Position numbers and translations under genes: made by a program. A DNA stretch of 64,000 nucleotides from positions 1 through 64,000 of the forward strand of contig JAAHFX010000004.1 of assembly GCA_010672785.1 (NCBI GenBank). The letters run 5' to 3'. Within the stretch, counting starts at the first letter, position 1; every line of letters starts with the position of its first letter. Of the stretch, positions 1 to 9,560 are shown one piece after another. This DNA is from Sphaerospermopsis sp. SIO1G1 (GTDB lineage Bacteria; Cyanobacteriota; Cyanobacteriia; Cyanobacteriales; Nostocaceae). The notes beneath the pieces were generated by a model, which saw only the letters and a program-made list of their open reading frames with translations, did not search any database and was not told the origin of the DNA.

Positions 1-2
1 GC

Positions 3-779
3 TATCTAGAATCATTTGTATCCTATGGAGGAATAGAACAAAGATGGCTATTAGTAGAAAGCGGAGAAAGAAAAAAATCAGACTTAAATAAACTAGCCAA
101 AAAAATTGAAAAAGAGTTATCAACAGCTAAGAAACAAATAGAGAAATTAGAACAGGAAGAATTTATAGACAAATCATTAATTGAATTAAAAATTCAAGAA
201 ATTACAGAAAAATTAAAATATCATCAAATATCAGAGTGGGACATTCATGAAATAAATAGGGGGAAAACAAAAGTTTATAGAGTCAAATGTAAATTAACTG
301 AAAATCAGGAGTTAATCACACAACAAGAAAATGCCTGTGGTAGATTTATTTTAGCGACTAATATTTTAGATACTCAGGAATTAGAACCAGAAAAAATCCT
401 CAAAATATATAAAGAACAACAATCAACAGAAAGAGGATTTAGATTTATCAAAGACCCATTATTTTTCGCAGATAGCCTGTTTGTAAAAAATCCTGAAAGA
501 GTAGAGACAATGATGATGTTAATGGCATTATGTCTGTTGGTTTATAATTTAGGACAAAGACAATTAAGAAGGTCATTGAAAGCACAAAAAGCTACCATTA
601 AAAATCAATTGAATAAATCCACAGAATCTCCCACATTAAGATGGATATTTCAGTGTTTCCAAGGTATTCATCTTTTGATAACACAAGGATGTCAACGAGT
701 TTTGAACTTCATGGAGTCTCATTATTATATCTTGCAATTCCTACCTAATGCTTGTCAAAAATATTATTTATTATCTTAG
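3..779 (+). CDS. IS1634-type DDE transposase, C-terminal part (cut by window start)
   Basis: An open frame runs without a stop from the window edge to a TAG at 779 (about 258 residues); the 5' part lies outside. The C-terminal third carries ACGRFILATN, then YKEQQSTERGFRFIKDP and LLVYNLGQRQLR, which is how IS1634/IS4-superfamily transposases look around the last catalytic Glu (the E of STERGF). The first part is Lys/Glu-rich and probably helical. No terminal inverted repeat could be fixed in the AT-rich DNA after the stop. Whether the element is intact cannot be told, because only one end is visible. An ATG at 510 opens a shorter frame, but the reading frame clearly starts much earlier. Family call is confident; exact IS name is not known. 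Confidence 0.8.
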   Translation, partial: YLESFVSYGGIEQRWLLVESGERKKSDLNKLAKKIEKELSTAKKQIEKLEQEEFIDKSLIELKIQEITEKLKYHQISEWDIHEINRGKTKVYRVKCKLTENQELITQQENACGRFILATNILDTQELEPEKILKIYKEQQSTERGFRFIKDPLFFADSLFVKNPERVETMMMLMALCLLVYNLGQRQLRRSLKAQKATIKNQLNKSTESPTLRWIFQCFQGIHLLITQGCQRVLNFMESHYYILQFLPNACQKYYLLS

Positions 780-1076
780 TTTTTATCTTGGGTTTTACTA
801 TTTTATCGGTTATTTTTCATAACTGGTTGCACACATTCAATTCAATATTTTTGTTGAAATGCTTTTAAATAACCAATAAAAGCTTAAATCTTCATGTTTA
901 TAATTTTGAGTTGCTATTGTTAATACTATAAGTTTTAATTTCTTCCCCATGTAGTTTCATTATACTACTTTTTGAAGTGCGGAATGTAGGATAAAACTCA
1001 TACCAATACTGCTCGGTTAAGGAAAAAAAGGGCCATTTGATCTAAAACTATTAAATGATGATTACTTTGAGGTGAT
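780..1076. other. Intergenic, IS flank and ldhA upstream region
   Basis: AT-rich DNA between the transposase stop and the dehydrogenase. It should contain the right end of the insertion sequence, but no clear inverted end was identified. At 970-990 there is a 21-base motif (ttttgaagtgcggaatgtag plus g) that recurs inverted at 2116-2136 and, in part, at 2301-2317. No gene seen. Confidence 0.5.
970..990 (+). repeat. 21-bp repeat, left copy flanking ldhA-like gene
   Basis: This motif, containing gaagtgcggaatgtagg, matches the inverted copy at 2116-2136 with 2 mismatches in 21. The two copies bracket the dehydrogenase gene. A third, direct partial copy (gaagtgcggaatgtggg) is at 2301-2317. Confidence 0.6.
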
Positions 1077-2075
1077 ATGGATATTGCTTTCTTTAGTACG
1101 AAACCTTATGATCGCGCCTCATTTGAGACGGAGAATCAGCAGAATAATCAAAAGTTCATGTTTTATGAAGCGCGATTAACTCCCACAACCGTTTCATTGG
1201 CAGCGGGTTTTCCTGTTGTCTGCGCATTTATTAACGACCAACTTGATCGTGGTGTCTTGCAATCACTGGCGAACAAGGGAACCAAGTTATTGGCTATGCG
1301 TTGTGCAGGGTATAACAACGTTGATCTTGAAGCCGCTGCTGAGTATGGAATTAAAGTCGTTCGTGTTCCTGCTTATTCACCATATGCAGTAGCGGAACAT
1401 GCTGTCGGGCTGATTCTCATGTTAAATCGTAAACTTTATCGTGCTTATAATCGGGTTCGTGACGATAACTTTGCTATCAATGGACTACTAGGCTTCGACA
1501 TTCATGGCACAACAGTTGGTGTGGTCGGAACTGGAAAAATTGGTCAATGCTTCGCTCAGATTATGCATGGCTTTGGTTGTAATTTGATTGGTTATGATGT
1601 TTATGAAAATCCTGAATGTCTATCATTAGGTTTGCGCTATGTGGAAATGCCGGAACTACTAAGTTTATCCGATATTGTTTCCCTTCACTGCCCACTTTCA
1701 CCAAGCACTTACCACCTTATTAATGAGAAATCTATTCAGCAAATGAAGCCGGGAATGATGGTAATTAACACTAGTCGGGGAGGATTGATTGATACTAATG
1801 CTGCAATTAAGGGGCTTAAATCTAAACAAATTGGTTATCTTGGTATAGATGTCTATGAACAAGAAGCTGATATCTTTTTTGAAGATCTCTCAGATGAAGT
1901 TATTCAAGATGATACATTTCAGCGTCTTCAGTCGTTTCCAAATGTCGTCATTACTGCTCACCAAGCTTTCTTTACGCGAAATGCCCTCAAAGCGATTGCC
2001 CAAATCACACTATCTAACATCGCTGATTTTGAAGCAGGTCGTCCTTGCCCAAATGAAATTAAGACTCTTTCTTGA
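1077..2075 (+). CDS. ldhA: D-lactate dehydrogenase-like 2-hydroxyacid dehydrogenase
   Basis: This 332-residue protein belongs to the D-isomer-specific 2-hydroxyacid dehydrogenases and most resembles the fermentative D-LDH branch, which reduces pyruvate to D-lactate with NADH. The Rossmann fold shows [11 protein letters not shown] at about residues 149-159. The catalytic residues are visible: Arg in [10 protein letters not shown], Glu in DVYEQEAD, and His in ITAHQAFFT. The signature [11 protein letters not shown] near residue 75 is typical of LdhA. Full length for the family. The ATG at 1077 is preceded by gaggtg as ribosome binding site. It stands alone between an insertion sequence and uvrA and is flanked by inverted 21-bp repeats, so acquisition as a cassette is possible. 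A phosphonate or hydroxypyruvate reductase role is less likely. Confidence 0.85.
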   Translation: MDIAFFSTKPYDRASFETENQQNNQKFMFYEARLTPTTVSLAAGFPVVCAFINDQLDRGVLQSLANKGTKLLAMRCAGYNNVDLEAAAEYGIKVVRVPAYSPYAVAEHAVGLILMLNRKLYRAYNRVRDDNFAINGLLGFDIHGTTVGVVGTGKIGQCFAQIMHGFGCNLIGYDVYENPECLSLGLRYVEMPELLSLSDIVSLHCPLSPSTYHLINEKSIQQMKPGMMVINTSRGGLIDTNAAIKGLKSKQIGYLGIDVYEQEADIFFEDLSDEVIQDDTFQRLQSFPNVVITAHQAFFTRNALKAIAQITLSNIADFEAGRPCPNEIKTLS

Positions 2076-2115
2076 GGGGTGCAATTCCGTAAAGCTTACT
2101 GCGATGATATTAAAA

Positions 2116-2136
2116 CCTACATTTCGTACTTCAAAA
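2116..2136 (-). repeat. 21-bp repeat, right inverted copy flanking ldhA-like gene
   Basis: Reverse complement of this stretch differs from 970-990 at 2 of 21 positions. It lies 40 bases after the stop of the dehydrogenase gene. Confidence 0.6.
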
Positions 2137-2220
2137 TGTCACGCACTAATACTTCAATAAAAAGTACAAAAAAGATCGAATTTATTAAGTATTTAAACGT
2201 AGATGTTTTAGCCCTTTGGC

Positions 2221-2254
2221 GATAGCGAAGTGCTGCTGCAAGCAGTTCGCTATC
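2221..2254. repeat. Hairpin-forming short dispersed repeat
   Basis: The outer arms gatagcgaa and ttcgctatc pair over 9 bp, and an inner ctgct/agcag stem continues the hairpin around a gca loop. The composition (tgctgctgcaagcag) is typical of small palindromic dispersed repeats found between genes in Nostoc-type genomes. Confidence 0.6.
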
Positions 2255-2273
2255 CAACGAAAATTAACCAAAA

Positions 2274-2299
2274 TTTTGTATTATATATATAATACAAAA
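2274..2299. repeat. Perfect 26-bp AT palindrome
   Basis: The stretch starts ttttgtattat and ends ataatacaaaa and equals its own reverse complement. It lies about 140 bases before the uvrA start. It could be an operator or just a self-complementary repeat; nothing in the sequence decides. Confidence 0.5.
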
Positions 2300-2439
2300 C
2301 GAAGTGCGGAATGTGGGCTAAAACAACGAACCGCAAAGGAGGTACAGGAAACAAAGTCAGAAGAGAGTAATATCTTCAAGATGAGAAAGTTGGGTTATGA
2401 TCAAGGATCGTTTGACTTGGTAATTTTCCTGTGATCAAT

Positions 2440-5376
2440 ATGTCAGAACACCTAGCAAAAAATTTGCGCGATCGCCTTCCCTCTCTCGAAAATCAGCAAA
2501 ATACTATTCGCATTCGGGGTGCTAGGCAGCATAATCTCAAAAATATTGATTTGGAATTACCCCGTGATCAGTTGATTGTGTTTACTGGTGTTTCTGGTTC
2601 GGGAAAGTCTTCTTTGGCGTTTGATACTATTTTTGCAGAAGGTCAGCGTCGTTATGTGGAATCTTTAAGCGCCTATGCTCGGCAATTTTTGGGTCAGTTG
2701 GATAAACCGGATGTGGAAGCGATTGAGGGTTTAAGTCCGGCTATTTCTATTGACCAAAAATCAACTTCCCATAACCCTCGTTCAACGGTGGGGACGGTGA
2801 CGGAAATTTATGATTATCTGCGGTTGTTATATGGTCGTGCTGGTGAACCCCATTGTCCCCATTGCGGTCGCTCTATCTCTCCCCAAACTATTGACGAAAT
2901 GTGCGATCGCATCCTTGCACTTCCTGATCGTACCCGTTTCCAAATTCTTGCGCCGGTTGTCCGCGGGAAAAAGGGTACTCACCGGAAATTAATTTCTAGT
3001 TTAGCTGCTCAAGGTTTTGTCAGGATCAGGGTAAATGGAGAGGTGAGAGAACTCTCAGATTCTATCGAGTTGGATAAAAATCATACACATGATATAGAAC
3101 TGGTTATTGACAGGTTAATTAAAAAAGCTGGAATTCAGGAGCGTTTAGTTGATTCTCTCACTACCTGCCTTCAGCAATCTAACGGAGTTGCTGTAATTCA
3201 GGTATTAAATGAGACATTAGATAGTCCATCGCAGGAGCGACAACATAGTAAGTATATAGAAAATGGGGGGGAAAGTCAAGGTATTTCTGCACAAGAATTA
3301 CCCACAGAAATGGTATTTTCAGAAAACTTTGCTTGTCCAGAACATGGTGCAGTAATGGAAGAATTATCACCACGTTTGTTTTCCTTTAATTCACCCTATG
3401 GAGCTTGTCCTAATTGTCATGGAATTGGAACACTAAGAAGATTTTCCGAAGAATTAATCATACCTAATACTGAAGCACCAATTTATGCAGCGATCGCACC
3501 TTGGTCAGAAAAAGAAAATTCCTATTATTTAGAATTACTATATACTTTAGGACTAACTTATGGATTTGAATTACAAACTCAGTGGAGTAAGTTAACACCA
3601 GAACAACAAAAAATAATATTTTATGGAGAAGACAAAACCCAAACAGATAAAAAGCAAGCTTTTAAAGGAGTAATTCCCATTTTACAAAGACAATATGAAG
3701 GGGGAACAGAATCAGTAAAACAGAAATTAGAAGCATATTTAATAGATCAACCTTGTGAAGTTTGTGGAGGAAAAAGATTAAAACCAGAAGCATTAGCAGT
3801 AAAATTGGGACAATATGGAATTTTAGATTTAGCCAGCGTGGCAATTCGGGAATGTCGAGAAAGAATTGAAAACCTAGAATTGACTCCGCGACAAATGCAA
3901 ATTGCAGACTTAGTTCTCAAAGAAGTTAAAGCCAGATTGCAATTTTTATTAGACGTAGGTTTAGATTATTTAACCTTAGATCGTCCTGCCATGACATTAT
4001 CAGGAGGAGAAGCACAAAGAATTAGATTAGCAACACAAATTGGATCTGGTTTAACAGGAGTTCTTTATGTTTTAGATGAACCAAGTATCGGATTACATCA
4101 AAGAGATAACGGACGGTTGTTGAAAACATTAACTAAACTCCGAGATTTAGGAAACACCTTAATAGTTGTAGAACACGACGAAGAAACAATCCGAGAAGCA
4201 GATTATGTAGTTGATATTGGCCCTGGTGCAGGTATTCATGGAGGAAATATTATTGCTCAGGGAAAATTAGATAACTTATTAAATGCAGAAGATTCATTAA
4301 CAGGTGCATATTTATCAGGGGAAAAGGTAATTCACACACCAGCAGAAAGAAGAGAAGGAAACGGTAGAAGTTTAAGAATCAAAAACGCCCATCGCAACAA
4401 CTTAAAAAATATAGATGTAGAAATTCCCTTGGGTAAATTAGTCGCCGTTACTGGAGTTTCCGGTTCAGGAAAATCAACCTTGATCAACGAATTATTATAT
4501 CCCGCCTTACAACATCATCTTTTAAAAAGAAAACCCCTACCCAAAGAAATATCAGAAATTAAAGGATTGAATTGTATTGATAAAGCGATCGTTATAGATC
4601 AATCACCAATTGGTAGAACACCAAGATCAAACCCTGCTACCTACACAGGAGTATTTGACATTATTAGAGACGTATTTTCCCAAACCATAGAAGCTAAAAC
4701 CAGAGGATATAAACCAGGACAATTTTCCTTCAACGTTAAAGGTGGGAGATGCGAAGCTTGTAAAGGACAGGGAGTAAACGTAATTGAAATGAATTTTTTA
4801 CCAGACGTTTATGTCCAATGCGAAGTTTGTAAGGGTGCAAGATATAACCGGGAAACCCTACAAGTTAAATACAAAGAAAAATCAATTTCCGACGTTTTGA
4901 AAATGACAGTAGAAGAAGCATTAGCATTTTGTGAAAACATTCCCAAAGCAGTTAACAAATTACAAACATTAGTAGATGTCGGATTAGGATATGTTCAATT
5001 AGGACAACCAGCAACCACCTTATCAGGAGGAGAAGCACAACGGGTAAAATTAGCAACAGAATTATCTCGACGTGCAACAGGAAAAACTCTATATTTAATA
5101 GACGAACCCACTACCGGGTTGTCATTTTACGATGTTCACAAATTATTAGATGTTCTGCAAAGATTGGTAGACAAAGGAAATTCAATTTTAGTAATTGAAC
5201 ATAACTTAGATGTGATTCGTTGTGCAGATTGGGTCATAGATTTAGGACCTGAAGGAGGAGATAAAGGAGGAGAAATCATCGCTGCTGGAACACCAGAAGA
5301 TGTAGCAGCAAACCCCCGTTCCTACACAGGAAAATATCTCCAACAAGTGTTAAAACAATATCCATCCAGAATGTAA
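2440..5376 (+). CDS. uvrA: Excinuclease ABC subunit A
   Basis: UvrA is the damage-sensing ATPase of nucleotide excision repair; it dimerises and loads UvrB. The protein (978 residues from this ATG) has two ABC modules: Walker [10 protein letters not shown] near residue 50 and GVSGSGKST near residue 675, with signature LSGGEAQR in each half and Walker B YVLDEPS and YLIDEPT. Zinc-binding clusters are present: CPHCG, CEVCGG and CEACKGQG with CEVCKGARY. The ATG at 2440 (MSEHLAKNL) was preferred; a GTG at 2431 would add three residues. A less conserved insert (about residues 265-290) sits before the UvrB-binding part. No lexA-like box was recognised upstream. Confidence 0.96.
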   Translation: MSEHLAKNLRDRLPSLENQQNTIRIRGARQHNLKNIDLELPRDQLIVFTGVSGSGKSSLAFDTIFAEGQRRYVESLSAYARQFLGQLDKPDVEAIEGLSPAISIDQKSTSHNPRSTVGTVTEIYDYLRLLYGRAGEPHCPHCGRSISPQTIDEMCDRILALPDRTRFQILAPVVRGKKGTHRKLISSLAAQGFVRIRVNGEVRELSDSIELDKNHTHDIELVIDRLIKKAGIQERLVDSLTTCLQQSNGVAVIQVLNETLDSPSQERQHSKYIENGGESQGISAQELPTEMVFSENFACPEHGAVMEELSPRLFSFNSPYGACPNCHGIGTLRRFSEELIIPNTEAPIYAAIAPWSEKENSYYLELLYTLGLTYGFELQTQWSKLTPEQQKIIFYGEDKTQTDKKQAFKGVIPILQRQYEGGTESVKQKLEAYLIDQPCEVCGGKRLKPEALAVKLGQYGILDLASVAIRECRERIENLELTPRQMQIADLVLKEVKARLQFLLDVGLDYLTLDRPAMTLSGGEAQRIRLATQIGSGLTGVLYVLDEPSIGLHQRDNGRLLKTLTKLRDLGNTLIVVEHDEETIREADYVVDIGPGAGIHGGNIIAQGKLDNLLNAEDSLTGAYLSGEKVIHTPAERREGNGRSLRIKNAHRNNLKNIDVEIPLGKLVAVTGVSGSGKSTLINELLYPALQHHLLKRKPLPKEISEIKGLNCIDKAIVIDQSPIGRTPRSNPATYTGVFDIIRDVFSQTIEAKTRGYKPGQFSFNVKGGRCEACKGQGVNVIEMNFLPDVYVQCEVCKGARYNRETLQVKYKEKSISDVLKMTVEEALAFCENIPKAVNKLQTLVDVGLGYVQLGQPATTLSGGEAQRVKLATELSRRATGKTLYLIDEPTTGLSFYDVHKLLDVLQRLVDKGNSILVIEHNLDVIRCADWVIDLGPEGGDKGGEIIAAGTPEDVAANPRSYTGKYLQQVLKQYPSRM

Positions 5377-5500
5377 GGATTTTGAGAATAGGAACACAGA
5401 TGAACGCAGATGAACGCAGATTGTCAAAACCAGAAAGAAAATAATATTCCTCTCTGTGTCCTCTGTGCCTCTGCGGTTCGTTTCATCAAAAAAATTATTT

Positions 5501-5540
5501 GTCTGAATCAGGATTTTCAGGATTAGAGGATTGACAGGAT
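5501..5540 (+). repeat. Dispersed gtctgaatcaggatt repeat
   Basis: Starts gtctgaatcaggattttcag and ends gattgacaggat. Close relatives occur at 6327-6368 in the same orientation, and inverted at 6771-6811 and 37096-37135. Confidence 0.6.
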
Positions 5541-5861
5541 ATTATTTAGGGTTTGCTGAATAAACATGAAAACTTTACAAGAAGAGGATTTTAGACGATT
5601 TGAAATTGAAAAAGTGCAAGTTTTTAGGTATTAGTCACTCGAAAACCGTGCATTTAAATTGGATTCAAAGGGAAAATTTTTCCTATTGTCATAATCAGAA
5701 CACTCTGCGGGAAGTCAAAAGTCAAAAGTTAAAGTTATGAAGGAATAAACCGCTCCAGGCGCAGAGGACACAGAGGGAAGAGGTTTGAGGGAGATTTTCA
5801 ATCTATCCGCGTTCATCTGCGTTTATCTGCGTTCTGAAAATAACCCACCCGACCACTTCAT

Positions 5862-6030
5862 AATTCTTAACCAAATTTCCCAAAAAAGTGCAACTCCTCA
5901 TTTTTACCCCAAAATTATTGAGAATAGCTGCGAATGAATCAACGAATTTTCAAGGGTCTTGACTTCTGAAATGGTTATGATATTCTAGTTACATGGATAA
6001 TCAAGGCGTGTTTATATCTAAAATTCAAAA
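5862..6030 (+). repeat. 169-bp direct repeat, copy 1
   Basis: Aligned without gaps to 9561-9729, it differs at about 9 of 169 positions. It begins aattcttaacc, contains agaatagctgcgaatgaatc and ends ctaaaattcaaaa. Inside is a promoter-like pair, ttgact and tattct separated by 16 bases, reading rightward. The two copies lie on either side of the kinase gene at 6873-9278. Confidence 0.85.
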
Positions 6031-6220
6031 TAGTCAATCATCAGTAGGTTGGGTTGAGAAAACGAAACTCAACATTTTTTCAGCATAATTATTCCATAAT
6101 TTTAAAATTTCAGATTTATAGAGATTTTCAATCTATCTGTGTTTCTATTAAATCTTTATTTGTCAAAATCATGATTTCTAGGATGTTATTTAATCATGGT
6201 TGGTGATTTACAGGATTTTT

Positions 6221-6286
6221 TTGTCTGAAGTGGCTAAACGCCACCCTGCACGAACAGGATAACCAGGATTTGAGGATTTACAGGAT
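6221..6286 (+). repeat. 66-bp repeat, forward arm of an inverted pair
   Basis: Begins ttgtctgaagtggctaaacg and ends ggatttacaggat. The reverse complement of 6567-6632 matches it at 61 of 66 positions without gaps. Confidence 0.8.
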
Positions 6287-6326
6287 TGTTATTTGTAGGT
6301 TATTGGTTGGATGTTGAAATTGTCTT

Positions 6327-6368
6327 TGTCTGAATCAGGATTTCCAGGATTTAGAGGATTTACAGGAT
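6327..6368 (+). repeat. Dispersed gtctgaatcaggatt repeat
   Basis: Same phrase as 5501-5540: tgtctgaatcaggatttcc followed by aggatttagaggatttacag. Part of the dispersed set in this intergenic region. Confidence 0.6.
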
Positions 6369-6566
6369 GTTATTTAATGATTGTTGGTTATGTACGAGAT
6401 ATGAGGGAATGAACCACGAAGAAACAAGGGACACGTTCACCGGAGGTGTTCCCGAAGGATAGGGAAGAGGTTTTAGAGAGATTTTCTGTTTCCATCCTCT
6501 ACATCCGTAAATGTTAGTTGTCCTGATTTTCACTATCTGCGTCTATCTGCGTTTATCTGCGTTCTT

Positions 6567-6632
6567 ATCCTGTAAATCCTTAAATCCTGGACATCCTGTT
6601 CGCGCAGCGTGGCGTTTAGCCACTTCAGACAA
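6567..6632 (-). repeat. 66-bp repeat, inverted arm
   Basis: Inverted partner of 6221-6286 (5 mismatches in 66). Begins atcctgtaaatccttaaatc and ends agccacttcagacaa. Confidence 0.8.
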
Positions 6633-6770
6633 ATAAATTTTGACTTTTGACTTTTGACTTTTGACTTCCCGCTGGGTGTCCTGATTCAGACAAATATTGA
6701 CATCTAATAAATATATGTGATATTTTAAAGTTAGAATAACCTAAATCTATAACACCAAACAAAAATACCA

Positions 6771-6811
6771 TCCTGTAAATCCTTAAATCCTGGACATCCT
6801 GATTCAGACAA
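6771..6811 (-). repeat. Dispersed tcctgtaaatcc repeat, inverted orientation
   Basis: Reads tcctgtaaatccttaaatcc then tggacatcctgattcagac, the reverse complement of the phrase at 6327-6368. It ends about 60 bases before the kinase gene stop. Confidence 0.55.
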
Positions 6812-6872
6812 ACGGCGATAAGAAGAGAAAAGAATAAGAATGGTAAAGGGAAGTATAAAGGAAAACGAGTCA

Positions 6873-9278
6873 TCAAGCAACAATTACAGCCACACGAAAA
6901 CCATAGTCATTGCGGCGTGCATCCCAAGTATTCTTGCCGCGATTAGCAGAACGACAATACCAAGCAAGATTATAATAAGAACCGCCACGCAGTAACTTAA
7001 ATTCTGCAATTTGTATTATTGAAATAATATTATTTGTAGGCGCGTTATTATAGTTATTCACCCAATCATCCAAACACCATTCATAAACATTCCCGTGCAT
7101 ATCATACAAACCAAAAGCATTAGGCGGGAAAGAACCTACATCTGTGGTTTTTCTACGATATTCACCTTTGGTAGCATCACCATAAGGGGAATTACCATCA
7201 TAGTTTACCAGATCCGGGGTAATACTTTCACCAAAATAAAAAGGTGTTGTAGTTCCCGCTCGACAAGCATACTCCCATTCAGCTTCACTTGGTAATCTGT
7301 AGTTTTTTCCTGTCTTTTGGCTTAACCGTTGACAGAATTTAACCGCATCATCCCAACTGACTTGTTCTACTGGGCGTTTACTGCCTTTAAATCTAGAAGG
7401 GTTATCTCCCATGATAGCTTGATATTGTTCCTGTGTCAATTGATATCTCCCCATAAAGAAACTGGGAACTGTCACCCGACGTTGGGGACCTTCATCATCA
7501 TCTCTATCTTTCTCGGTCTCCGGTGAACCCATGATAAAACTTCCCCCTGGTATTTTCACCATTTCCAAGGTGACTCCATTTCCCAAGTCTTCGGTAAAAT
7601 ATCGTGCTGAGGAGTTACTTCTACTAATGATCTTTCCCCGTGAGTTGGTTTTGACAACTTCAAAATTAAAGGGTTGGAGATTTTCAGAAGTTTGATTTTT
7701 AGAAGAAGTTGAATTTTCAGAAGTTGGATTTTTAGAAGTTTGATTATTGTTGGAAGTTGAATTTCCAGAAGTTGGATTTTTTGGATCTTTCAATAATTCT
7801 TGTCCTAAAAATGCGACTGTTACCCCACCAACGAATAAACTAGGATAGATTAAAAAATTTCGGCGAGTAAGATTTCCTGAATTTCGAGAATTTTGAGAAC
7901 TCTGATTTTGAGAACTTCCAGAATTTTGAGAACTCTGATTTTGAGAACTTCCAGAATTTTGAGAACTCTGATTTTGAGAACTTCTATAATTTTGAGAGCT
8001 CTGATTTTGAGAACTTCCAGAATTTTGAGAGGTTTGATTTTGAGAACTTCCAGAATTTGGATAAGTCTGATTTTGGAAACTTCCAGAATTTTGAGAGGTT
8101 TGATTTTGGAAACTTCTATAATTTTGAGAGGTTTGATTTTGAGAACTTCCAGAATTTGGATAAGTCTGATTTTGAGAACTTCCAGAATTTGGAGAACTCT
8201 GATTTTGAGAACTTGCAGAATTTGGAGAACTCTGATTTTGGAAACTTCCAGAATTTTGAGAACTCTGATTTTGAGAACTTCCAGAATTTTGAGAGGTTTG
8301 ATTTTGAGAACTTCCAGAATTTGGATAAGTCTGATTTTGAGAACTTCCAGAATTTTGAGAACTCTGATTTTGAGAACTTCCAGAATTTTGAGAGGTTTGA
8401 TTTTTAAAAACCTGTAAAAGTTCCGCTGCTGACTGATAACGGTTTTGATATTCTAGTTGTAATAACTTATCTAAAATTACTCCCAACTCTTTACTAATCG
8501 GTTGCTTGACATAATCACGCCAGTTTTCCACCCAACCATAACCTTGTTTCTTCCATAAAGTCCAAGGATGTATTCTAGTCATTAAATGAAAACAAGTTGC
8601 AGCTAAACTATATAAATCACTCGCTGGATAAACTTCTCTATCTTCCATTTGTTCCAAGGAAGCATAACCAAAACTACCAATCATTGTACCTGGACTCATC
8701 GTACCTTGCAGTTGTTTAGAAGCACCAAAATCAATCAGAAATAATTTTCCATCACTACGACAACGCATAATATTTTCTGGTTTAATATCACGGTGAATAA
8801 TCTTTTGATTGTGAACGATTTGCAGAATCGGTAAAATCTCCATCAACAACTTTCTGACTTTCTGCTCATCAAAAGTTGTACCGTTCGCTAATTCAATTAG
8901 TAAATTATCCCCATCAATAAAATCTTGAATTAAATATAGATATCCATCTTCTTCAAAATATAATTGCAGGTTAGGAATTTGAGGATGATTCAATAATTGT
9001 AATCTCCTCGCTTCCTCCTCAAATAACTCCGTCGCTTTTCTTAAAGCATAGGTACTTTGGGTTTGGGGTGCAAATAGTTTAATTACACACTTTTCATTAA
9101 ATTTACCAATATTTTCAGCTAAGTAAGTTTTCCCAAAACCACCACTACCTAAAGTTTTTACCGGACGGTAAATACCTTTGAGAATGACTAAGGGAATACC
9201 ACAGTTAGGACAGAATTTTGTGGTGTCGGGGACGGTGGGGTTATGACAGTCTGGGTTGAGACAACATATCTGGTTCAT
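6873..9278 (-). CDS. Ser/Thr protein kinase with C-terminal FGE-sulfatase (SUMF1-like) domain
   Basis: The 801-residue protein begins with a zinc ribbon (CCLNPDC, then CPNC at 23-26). A Hanks-type kinase follows (about 36-290): glycine loop LGSGGFGKTYLAEN, catalytic HRDIKPENIM, and DFGASKQ. Residues about 292-467 are some 16 units of 11 residues of the type NQSSQNSGSSQ, encoded by 33-bp DNA repeats. One membrane segment (FLIYPSLFVGGVTVAFLG, about 473-490) follows, then a second Asn/Ser/Thr linker and an FGE-sulfatase domain (about 560-800) with GGSFIMGSP, RLPSEAEWEYACRAG, GNVYEWCLDD and LLRGGSY. The architecture places the kinase in the cytoplasm and the FGE-like domain outside; that is inference. 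Related kinase-FGE fusions occur in cyanobacteria, but the target is unknown. Repeat number may vary between strains. Confidence 0.9.
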   Translation of the reverse strand: MNQICCLNPDCHNPTVPDTTKFCPNCGIPLVILKGIYRPVKTLGSGGFGKTYLAENIGKFNEKCVIKLFAPQTQSTYALRKATELFEEEARRLQLLNHPQIPNLQLYFEEDGYLYLIQDFIDGDNLLIELANGTTFDEQKVRKLLMEILPILQIVHNQKIIHRDIKPENIMRCRSDGKLFLIDFGASKQLQGTMSPGTMIGSFGYASLEQMEDREVYPASDLYSLAATCFHLMTRIHPWTLWKKQGYGWVENWRDYVKQPISKELGVILDKLLQLEYQNRYQSAAELLQVFKNQTSQNSGSSQNQSSQNSGSSQNQTYPNSGSSQNQTSQNSGSSQNQSSQNSGSFQNQSSPNSASSQNQSSPNSGSSQNQTYPNSGSSQNQTSQNYRSFQNQTSQNSGSFQNQTYPNSGSSQNQTSQNSGSSQNQSSQNYRSSQNQSSQNSGSSQNQSSQNSGSSQNQSSQNSRNSGNLTRRNFLIYPSLFVGGVTVAFLGQELLKDPKNPTSGNSTSNNNQTSKNPTSENSTSSKNQTSENLQPFNFEVVKTNSRGKIISRSNSSARYFTEDLGNGVTLEMVKIPGGSFIMGSPETEKDRDDDEGPQRRVTVPSFFMGRYQLTQEQYQAIMGDNPSRFKGSKRPVEQVSWDDAVKFCQRLSQKTGKNYRLPSEAEWEYACRAGTTTPFYFGESITPDLVNYDGNSPYGDATKGEYRRKTTDVGSFPPNAFGLYDMHGNVYEWCLDDWVNNYNNAPTNNIISIIQIAEFKLLRGGSYYNLAWYCRSANRGKNTWDARRNDYGFRVAVIVA
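7880..8405 (-). repeat. 33-bp tandem repeats inside the kinase gene
   Basis: Roughly 16 units of 33 bp, consensus containing tctgattttgagaacttcca, encode the Asn/Gln/Ser linker. Because the period is a multiple of three, open frames also appear on the opposite strand (7893-8417 and 8057-8407). They are by-products of the repeat. Confidence 0.85.
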
Positions 9279-9361
9279 GGGTTGGGGTAGATACGTTTGC
9301 TATTTGAAATACCTACAATAATATACTTCTTAATTTCGTAACACTGATGTTTTTTTAATGA

Positions 9362-9423
9362 TTGTGGGGTAGGCATCTTGCCTGGTTTGGGTATCGGACT
9401 GGCTAGAAGCCCATCCCACAAGA
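9362..9423. repeat. Hairpin repeat (ttgtggggtaggc ... gcccatcccacaa)
   Basis: Arms ttgtggggtaggc and gcccatcccacaag are complementary apart from small mismatches, around a variable loop with gcatcttgcctgg. It is a common intergenic element in Nostocales; here it is single. Confidence 0.55.
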
Positions 9424-9560
9424 TTGAATAATTTATTTCCTGAAAGTAAGCTGCTGTGCAGCTAAATTGGATATTATGGGCTGGAAAAAATATACTGGAA
9501 ATGCTCTTAAATTTTGACTTTTGACTTGCTGTTGTGCATTTTAGCATCAGCCACCTTAAC

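Larger units (their letters stand above)
2076..2439. other. Intergenic with hairpin repeats, uvrA upstream region
   Basis: No credible gene. The stretch holds the inverted 21-bp repeat at 2116-2136, a strong hairpin repeat at 2221-2254, a perfect AT palindrome at 2274-2299 and a third partial 21-bp repeat at 2301-2317. A 72-codon frame across 2216-2434 is built from these repeats and was not called. Confidence 0.6.
5377..6872. other. Repeat-rich intergenic region, no gene
   Basis: About 1.5 kb without a credible gene. It is filled with dispersed phrases such as tcatctgcgtttatctgcg, ctctgtgtcctctgtg and caggatttgaggatttacag in both orientations, plus a 169-bp repeat (5862-6030) that recurs at 9561-9729 and a 66-bp inverted pair (6221-6286 and 6567-6632). 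Such phrases are widespread in intergenic DNA of bloom-forming cyanobacteria. The frame at 6625-6876 is made of repeat sequence. Confidence 0.75.

Noticed and set aside
2216..2434. 72-codon frame before uvrA
   Set aside because: Runs through a hairpin repeat and an AT palindrome; no conserved character.
6625..6876. 83-codon minus-strand frame before the kinase stop
   Set aside because: Made of dispersed repeat phrases (tttgacttttgac and cctgattcagac); no protein features.
7893..8417. 174-codon frame on the plus strand with an LRTSRI-type repeat
   Set aside because: It is the antisense of the 33-bp repeats of the kinase gene; the period is a multiple of three, so all frames stay open. No ribosome binding site or conserved domain.
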